Of a stretch of DNA of 64,000 bases, positions 57,130 through 64,000 are shown one piece after another; the stretch's first letter is position 1, and every line of letters begins with the position of its first letter. Origin of the DNA: Cymodocea nodosa (lineage: Eukaryota > Streptophyta > Magnoliopsida > Alismatales > Cymodoceaceae); contig CM072335.1 in the NCBI GenBank assembly GCA_036874045.1, forward strand, positions 23,505,501 to 23,569,500, in the 5' to 3' direction. Position numbers and translations under genes: made by a program. Below the pieces are notes generated by a model, which did not search any database, was not told the origin of the DNA, and saw only the letters and a list, made by a program, of their open reading frames with translations.

Positions 57130-60100
57130 ATGGTGGTCTGCAAATGTCGCAAGGTACGCATGTCTGGAATCTAACCCGTCTCCTCCTCCCCGCGGTTCCG
57201 TTTTTCCAAGTCTATAGAATTGAGCATGAACGAGGGACATTTATGAATTTTGTTCTCGAGGAATATTGTTTCGCTCCTTCATTTGACCTGACGCTACTTG
57301 GAGAATGTCGCCTCACTTTTCTGTGTCGCGCGTACCGATTCCGCTGAACGGCTAATGAATGGCCACTGGATCCTGCACATCTAACTATTAATTTTGTTGT
57401 TTACTTGTTTTTCCTTTTATTTTTCTTTACCAGGCCACCAAGTTGTACTGCTTTGTGCACAAGGTTCCTGTTTGTGGGGAATGCATTTGCTTTCCAGAAC
57501 ACCAAATATGTGTGGTAACTCAACATTCCCTTCTTCCGTGCTCATCTTTATATTTTCATTTCTTCTGAAATATGCCAACTCCACCAAATCTATTTACTCC
57601 ATCCTCTGTGTACATGAGATGTTTTGCATGCATTTTTGTTTTAATTTTTTCTAGGCGCAGGCCACAATGATGCTTATCACTACATTCTTTCTTTACCATC
57701 TAGACCATCGGAACGAATATTGTTTTCAGGCAGGCAAGAGAGAGGACGAACGCTAGGCAATGATGATATTGATCGATTTTGTCCTAAAGGTTAAACCTGG
57801 AAATGACCTCCTCCCTTGTTTCGAATAAACCCTTTCTAAATTCGCCATTGGTGGAAGCTTTATGATTGGGTTTTTGTCCTTTTTTAAGCTAGGTAGAATT
57901 GATCTCAACCAATAGTATTTGATCCGCTTAGCAAGCAACGCTCAAAATACATAACGATGAATTTTACCTAATATCGGCTTACTCCCACTTTTCGTGTTCA
58001 CATGTCGAAGGGGTGATCCATTGCAAAGTGTCAATGTACTTATGTTGATACTAACCGAAGTTGTGAACCATGTTAAGGAGTTGGAAAATGAAAATGGTGA
58101 TATATTCAAAAAGAAGATTCATATGGTGCTTTTTAGTATGCCTTAAGTTTAGGTGATTTTAACATGCTATGCTTGTGCAATTTATATTGTTGAAATGCTG
58201 GATAAGAAGTATTTTTTGTTACTCCTTGAGGTAACGGAGTAGTCTTTTATTTAGCCACCTTAGACTGATTTTTCTCTCTTTGTTTTTTTTGGTTTGGAGT
58301 CATTGTGTCTAGTGTGCTTCTTCATTGAAGCTTTTACGTCTTGGTTTTGGTTTTTGGCTTTCAGCTTGCCTATGACTTGTGTAGGGCCTCTTGATTTTAC
58401 AAGTTTTAATATATTTACCCTTGTTGCTGCTCAAAAAAAAGTTGGTTGGTGATCCCCACTAAGGAATAAGGAAAATAAGTAGGCTTGTTTGGAACATTTA
58501 TTAATTTGTATAAGATCTTTAGCATTAGTCTTAAATATATTTCTAGGGTTTAGTGGAATATCAATTAAATACCATGTTATTCCTAGGACTTATTTGAATG
58601 ACACAATTGATTATCATGTTGCTTGATATGCTGGAATTCTTACAGATTTTACTCTAAAGAATGTGAATATAAAATTTAGATGAACAAGGAAGATATTTTT
58701 AAAATTTAATGTATTTGTTCAATGCATGAAAATGATATAAATATCATTATATCAAAAATGATCAAAATTATTCTTACAGGGTATTAGAGGATGCTACATG
58801 CCATTTTGAATTTGATAAAACACATTTTTAAGTGGCACAAACTTTCTCCCTTACCATATCTTCCATTGTAAACTCATTTTTGTAGTTTTGGCATGTGTCT
58901 GTATCGATATTTATATATACACACAAATACACACATATACATATACATACATATGCATGTATGTTTATGTGTGCATCCCTCTCTCTCTCTCTGTGTGTGT
59001 GTCTTATATATATGTGAAGACCTTATATTTGTGTACTTATTTGTTTTTTATCTCCTTAGATTCGAACTTATTCTGACTGGGTGATAGATGGTGAATATGA
59101 TTGGCCTCCTACATGCTGTTTTTGCAATGCTGCTCTTGAAGATGGAGTTGATTTGCAAACCACTCGATTGGGTTGCATACGTATGTGATATACATATTTC
59201 TTTAGATTGTGATTCTGTTCTTTGATTATTTCTTAGTTGTTTATCCTGGATGACATTGCTCTATTATTATTTCAGATCTCATGCACACAAATTGCTTGGT
59301 GTCTCATATTCAGAGTTTTCCACCTCAAACTCCACCTACGGGATATACATGTCCCACCTGCACTTCTCCTGTAAGAGATCCAGTTGAAGTTCTGAGTAAT
59401 GCCATTTTTATGAAAGTAAAATGGGGTTAAATTATATATATATATATATGGAGAGAGAGAGAGAAACATAAATAGAATGATTTATTGAGGCAATAATGGA
59501 TTTGATCATACGTTTTCTTATTACAATAGACCAGCATTGTTGATCCCTTTTTTGCCTTCAATGTCAGCATTTTCTTTTATTGGTGTATTTTGTTTTAAAG
59601 AATTAAATATGCTGAAGTTTGCCTATATCTTGTATCATTCAAGAGATGACTTTAGAAAAAAAGATGGTATACATTTATAAACATGAAGATTGTGGAAGTT
59701 TTGGTGAGAAGATTTTCAATAAAAGCTGCAATCCTTTTTCATTGTACAACCTTACTTCCATTTTTTCTATAAATCATTTCAATCAAGAAGATCATGCCAC
59801 CAACCTTTTCCTTAATTTAGTATTCAAAGCAAAAAAGGAACAACTGTCCGTGTTTATCCATTTACAAACTATTTTCATTGGTTTCATATGTTATTTTGCA
59901 ATCCGTGGTGCATCTGAAATCTGGTACCATAACTCAACAAGTAAGCTTTAAATGACTCATATAGTTTATCTTTATGAATTTTTCAACTGTGTTAGTTGTA
60001 TATCTTTGCATCATGTGTTAATTATCCTATTGCACCTGTCGATTCTCTTCATTGATAAAAATCACACTGTTAATTTTTTAAGGATCTATTGTACACTTGC

Positions 60101-60902
60101 AAAAGTATGATCCATTTGAAAACTGTATGTAAATGGCTGCTTTTAGGTTTCACCACATAACAAGATTAAATTTTTACCCTGATTCTATTATCATTATTTA
60201 GAAGAAATAATACTTAAGCATGAAAAGATGATGACATTTTGTACTTGTGATGAGACAATAAGAACATTTAATCTTTCATTAAATATGAAGTGTAATGATG
60301 CTATCTCCCTATTCTTAGGAAAATCCATCTTAGAACCATTTAGGTTTGTTTCTATGATAAGATGCCCGATGCAATTTGAAAATAGAATCTTTTTTCTCTA
60401 TATGACGATTGATTTGCTCTTCTTAATCATGCAATTTTTTTGTAAGATGCAATGGAAGCATTCTTGTACTTAACCTTTTTTACGTTTTGCCCAAGTCAAG
60501 TTTGCTTTAGACATTTCAAAATCAGGCATCTTGTGGATTGCATATGTTTGTTTTTATTAGTTACATTGTAATTGATTCTCAATTTTTGATTTTAAAATTC
60601 ATAGTCAAACAACCAACAGAAGTAGGAATTTAATTAAAATGGGATACGAAAGAATTATTGGGCTATCAACATGATTATTTTGGAAAAAAATGTGGTGGGT
60701 TCCAAGAAGTTCATCCGAGTCAGTATCCTTTGGAAAGAAGAGACAAACAATTCAGACTATGGACTACTTTGATGGACATGTTATGTTATTCAGGCTTTAT
60801 TAATGATTGCACTTTGCTTGCTTTTTGCAGATATGGCCACCTAAAAGCATCAAGGATACAGGTTCCTGTCTCCACTCTAAGTTAAAGGAGGCAATAAACA
60901 AG
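57130..60902 (+). CDS. ZFPL1: Zinc finger protein-like 1 homologue (ZFPL1), 5' exons (partial)
   Basis: A Golgi-associated integral membrane protein with two zinc-binding modules. Five exons are visible: 57130-57153, 57434-57514, 59060-59180, 59276-59370, 60831-60902. They encode the first 131 residues in frame; the transmembrane C-terminus lies beyond the right edge. Exon 1 encodes MVVCKCRK. Exons 1-2 form the B-box-like finger (CKC, YCFVHKVPVCGECICFPEHQ). Exons 3-4 form the RING-like finger (CCFCN, LGCIHLMHTNCLVSHI, YTCPTC), preceded by TYSDWVIDGEYDWPP. Exon 5 has IWPPKSIKDTGS and LHSKLKEAINK. The first four introns are GT-AG. The fifth appears to begin GCAAGT after AAG, a GC donor with otherwise ideal consensus. 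The coding frame would stop within 36 bases if not spliced. No later exon was found in the remaining 3.1 kb. Confidence 0.92.
58905..59025. repeat. Compound (CA/TA), (TC), (TG) microsatellite in ZFPL1 intron 2
   Basis: ATATACACACAAATACACAC, then CATATGCATGTATG, then CTCTCTCTCTCTGTGTGTGTG in succession. Overlapping open frames here are simple-sequence artefacts. Confidence 0.85.
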
Positions 60903-61254
60903 GCAAGTGACATGATATTTCCAATTTATCTGTGACTTTATGCTCTTTTGACTAGACATATAAATTTTGGCACTTCTTGGCATTGACATGTTATCATTGA
61001 TGTTCTATTGCAATTTTTGCCTTATTGGTTGTGTTCCTAAATTCAAATGTCTTTAAGCTTTGACTCTTTGAGAAGAGTGTATCTCTTATGAACATGTAAC
61101 TCATGAAGAAATGTGATTTCAGAATTGAACATGGCCATGGCTTTATATTCTTCTTCTCTTTATATTCTAGCAAATATTATATCATGACAGATATTTCTCA
61201 AGGCATTAGACCAAGGACACTTTGAACTCCTGGTGCCTAGGTGCCATTTTTTTA

Positions 61255-61395
61255 ATGATGTATGTATACATTCAGAAACATTCATGCACATAAATACACA
61301 ATATAAACATATATGTGTGTATGCATGTATACTGTACACACACGCATATGAGTACATACACATGTATATACATACATATATATATGTACATATTT
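61255..61395. repeat. (CA/TA)-rich microsatellite in ZFPL1 intron 5
   Basis: A run of ACATA, CACAC and TATATG motifs, including ACACACACGCATATGAG and ATACATACATATATATATG. Confidence 0.75.
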
Positions 61396-62002
61396 GAGTT
61401 TATTTACTAAATACTATGTAATGATTTGACATTACAAAAAAAGTCATCATGCATGGATTTTGACATTACAATGCACAATGAAAAAATAACAACGTTGAAA
61501 ATATGCTAAAGAAATGAAAAAATGCATAATGAAAAGTCATGACAATGTTGTATGATACATTAAATATGCATAAAAAGTTAGAAGATATGATTTTAAATGC
61601 TTACAAGCCATAAAAAATCATATAAACGTAGCTACTTGAGGTTGCTAGGATTTGATTTTTTTAAAAAAAGCTACACATGTAACACTTAGCTTTGTTATGA
61701 ACTTATGATGCCCAAATAGGTGCCTCAACAAGTATCGTGGAATGGAGAGAATGAAAAAATTGTATTATGTTGATTGCATCTATCATTGATGAAGAATTTG
61801 GCCAACGAGATAGTGGTTGCTGGCAATGATGATCACTTGCAAAGGAGGGCATTTCTTTTGTTCCACAATGATTGGGTTATCTTCAATATCAACAGTTGGT
61901 TCAACAAGTTTTGACAATGGAACTTGATCTTCACTTTAATTGTTTGGTCCAATTAATAAGGTTGAGACTCGGAAAACATGACATTTGCAAACACCATTGT
62001 TA

Positions 62003-62452
62003 ATAAGGTTGCTAGGTGGTAAGCTAGGGCACCTTGGGTTGCCTAGGCAGCCATATAAAAGTATATATTTTTATTTTTTATGTATATATTATTACATATT
62101 TATAAATATTTAATAGTAATTGTATATGCTTTTAGCTCTATTATATTTTTGGAATAACATTGAAGGACACAACTTAAGACACCATCAAAATATGAAGGGT
62201 AATAATATTAACATGTATATTTTAGAAATATGTATGATTATATATTTCAATAATTATGCATATTTTAGTATTGTATCATTATATATATATATAAGTTTTT
62301 TGTAACGAATGACCTTAAAAAAATTTAAAAATATAGATTCAGTTAAAAAACCTAACAGAAGATACTCTTAACTAAGACAAGGTGACACAATAAATCCAGG
62401 CATGGCTAAATCATGCCTAAATGCCTAGGCAACATCTAAGCACCTACCTTGA
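62003..62452. mobile_element. Possible MITE with GCCTAGGC-bearing ends
   Basis: The left end (AAGGTTGCTAGG through GGTTGCCTAGGCAGCC) resembles the inverted right end (AAGGTAGGTGCTTAGATG then TTGCCTAGGCAT on the minus strand). The interior of about 350 bp is AT-rich. Related TGCCTAGG fragments occur near 32130, 32285, 41895 and 61225. Termini are imperfect and no target duplication was found. Confidence 0.35.
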
Positions 62453-62875
62453 TCTATGAAAACAATTACATTGTTGTTAAATCTGAGAGTGCTCAAAATA
62501 CATTTTGTGAAGAGTGTTGATAACTTGTCAGATTAGGTGACAACTCTTGAACAAAAGAAACACAGCTAAGCACCTAAGAAGGTAATGAGAATAATTCCAA
62601 CTCTAGATGTAATCATTGAAGAGTAGTCTCATCACTAAATGGTGTAGAGGGGCATTTATTTATTAAATAAGAGGCAATGAGGACAATATTAGACTACAAA
62701 TACTTTTGGGCTTTTATAGTGGTGTAAATGGCTAAAGGTAGACCCACCTCTATGACAACTTTACTAAAATTTTCAAACTAACTTGTCAACTCTACTTTAG
62801 GCCATAAATTATAAATCTGTAATAAAATGTCACATCCATAATACTACAACATTACGTACCAATACAATCTTAAAA

Positions 62876-64000
62876 CCAACAACAATAATTGTACTATGTG
62901 ATGTAGCCACATGAATTCTTTTTTTCTATGTACTTATATCTATGGTTAAATTACATAAATTTGAATTTTTCCTTAGAATTCTTAGCCAAGTAGTTTTTTG
63001 TGTATCTCTACTTTTAATTTCTTTTGTACTATTTAATTATTCTCTCCTAACTAGTGTATTCATTGGTTTTCTAAGGATATGATTAAATCACCTAAGTTGA
63101 TTTTTTTATCTTGTTGTCAATTGATGTAATTTTTGCTTTATTTTTAATAAATCATTTTTTAGTTTATTCTTTATAGTATTACCATTTAGTCATTTAACCA
63201 TATAGTTATGCTTTACAATTCAATATTCCGAGTCATAAAGTATAGCAAGACAAATACTATTTTTATAAAATTTTTCTTTTAATTTTAAGGCTATCATCTT
63301 ATTATATAACACTTTGAAAACATTTTTCTACTTCATCTTTCCTACTTTAATCTTGTGAATAACATTCTTTATAATTTCACTAACGCTATTTATTATAGAT
63401 TTTAAGTATTCAAAAGTTTTATTTTTATAAATTTCATAGTCATCTAAGTGTATACCTTCATTATTGTTTTTATTTTCATTTTACTTACATTTCATATATT
63501 TAGTTTTTAACCTATGTAATCTAAATATTTTAAACTTTAAAGTATCTCTCTCTCTCTCCATAATTTTAATTTCAAATTAATTCTTGCCATATTTTCATTA
63601 ACCAAAACTATATCATTAGTAAATAACATATTTTAGGGTATTTCTCATTTAATTTTCTTAGTTATTTCATTTATAACTAAAATAAAATGAACTTAGAAAG
63701 AACCCTTGGAGTAAACCTATGTCTATTAGAAATTTTCTAAGTTCTCTTCCTATAGTTTAACATTAGTAACTTCTCTCTCATGTATATATCTTTTATAATA
63801 TCAATATATCCTCTGGGTACTTCTTTTCTTTCTAAAACCTACCACAATAAATTTCTAGATACTTTATCATAAGCTTTCTTTGAATCAATGAAAATCATGT
63901 AGAGTTTTTTTCTTAACTTTTAAATTTTTTTACCAATAGTCTAAGTAAATGAATAACTTCTATTGTTAATTTACTTGGCATAAACCTAAATTGATTTTTT
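62876..64000 (-). mobile_element. RTE-type LINE fragment, degenerate, runs off the right edge
   Basis: It parallels 26076-27100 block by block: AACCAACAACAATAA at the 3' end, TAAATTACATAAATTTGAAT, CTTAGCCAAGTAGTTTT, CTACTTTTAATTTCTT, the ATAACATTCTTTATAA stretch, and AATAAATTTCTAGATACTTTATCATAAGC (quoted in parts here; matched by eye). On the minus strand it encodes broken RTE reverse transcriptase. It lies in intron 5 of ZFPL1, antisense to the gene, in the same relation as the BTL1 copy. Confidence 0.75.

Noticed and set aside
58888-59084. Two overlapping small open frames rich in Tyr, Ile, Thr and Cys
   Set aside because: Simple-sequence translation of a compound microsatellite.
1-64000. 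CRISPR arrays, rRNA operons, intact tRNA genes
   Set aside because: No regular spacer-repeat arrays and no cloverleaf-capable tRNA were found. The only tRNA-like and 5S-like sequences are degenerate and reported as such.

Overview
This window is nuclear DNA from a flowering plant. It is AT-rich and has multi-exon genes with GT-AG introns, plant-specific protein families (BTL1, GINT1, MBD4-like) and plant-type LTR, RTE-LINE and MITE debris. The species cannot be fixed from the sequence; no plastid, mitochondrial or bacterial features are present.

Layout: (1) 1-1000, minus: the first two coding exons of a Sen1-like superfamily 1 RNA helicase that runs off the left edge. (2) 2716-24458, minus: a nine-exon RluA-family mitochondrial RNA pseudouridine synthase (477 aa). 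Its intron 6 is 17.3 kb and holds a copia-LTR-like remnant plus about 14.3 kb of a non-coding Ty3/gypsy-type LTR element present twice as a giant inverted repeat. (3) 25184-33073, plus: the mitochondrial carrier BTL1 (five exons, 363 aa), head-to-head with the synthase. (4) 37016-39514, minus: an MBD4-like DNA glycosylase (three exons, 366 aa) with a duplicated basic N-terminal module. (5) About 40300-41540, plus: an unidentified gene or gene fragment with two well-bounded exons, next to a cluster of three MITE-like copies. (6) 43056-47079, minus: GINT1, the GT64 sphingolipid glycosyltransferase (four exons, 743 aa). (7) A gene desert of about 10 kb with AT-rich DNA, a 5S-rRNA-like remnant, an RTE tail and a 13-unit minisatellite. 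(8) 57130-60902 and beyond the right edge, plus: the first five exons of ZFPL1, followed by an intron that appears to start with a GC donor and contains RTE-LINE debris.

The genes are ordinary housekeeping genes in different pathways (RNA processing, organelle RNA modification, mitochondrial nucleotide transport, base-excision repair, sphingolipid glycosylation, Golgi structure), not one system. The notable features are the huge palindromic retroelement pair inside an apparently intact gene, substitutions at two usually conserved arginines in that gene, and the internal duplication in the MBD4-like protein. All gene models come from reading splice sites and protein similarity by eye. No alignment, expression or database check was possible.
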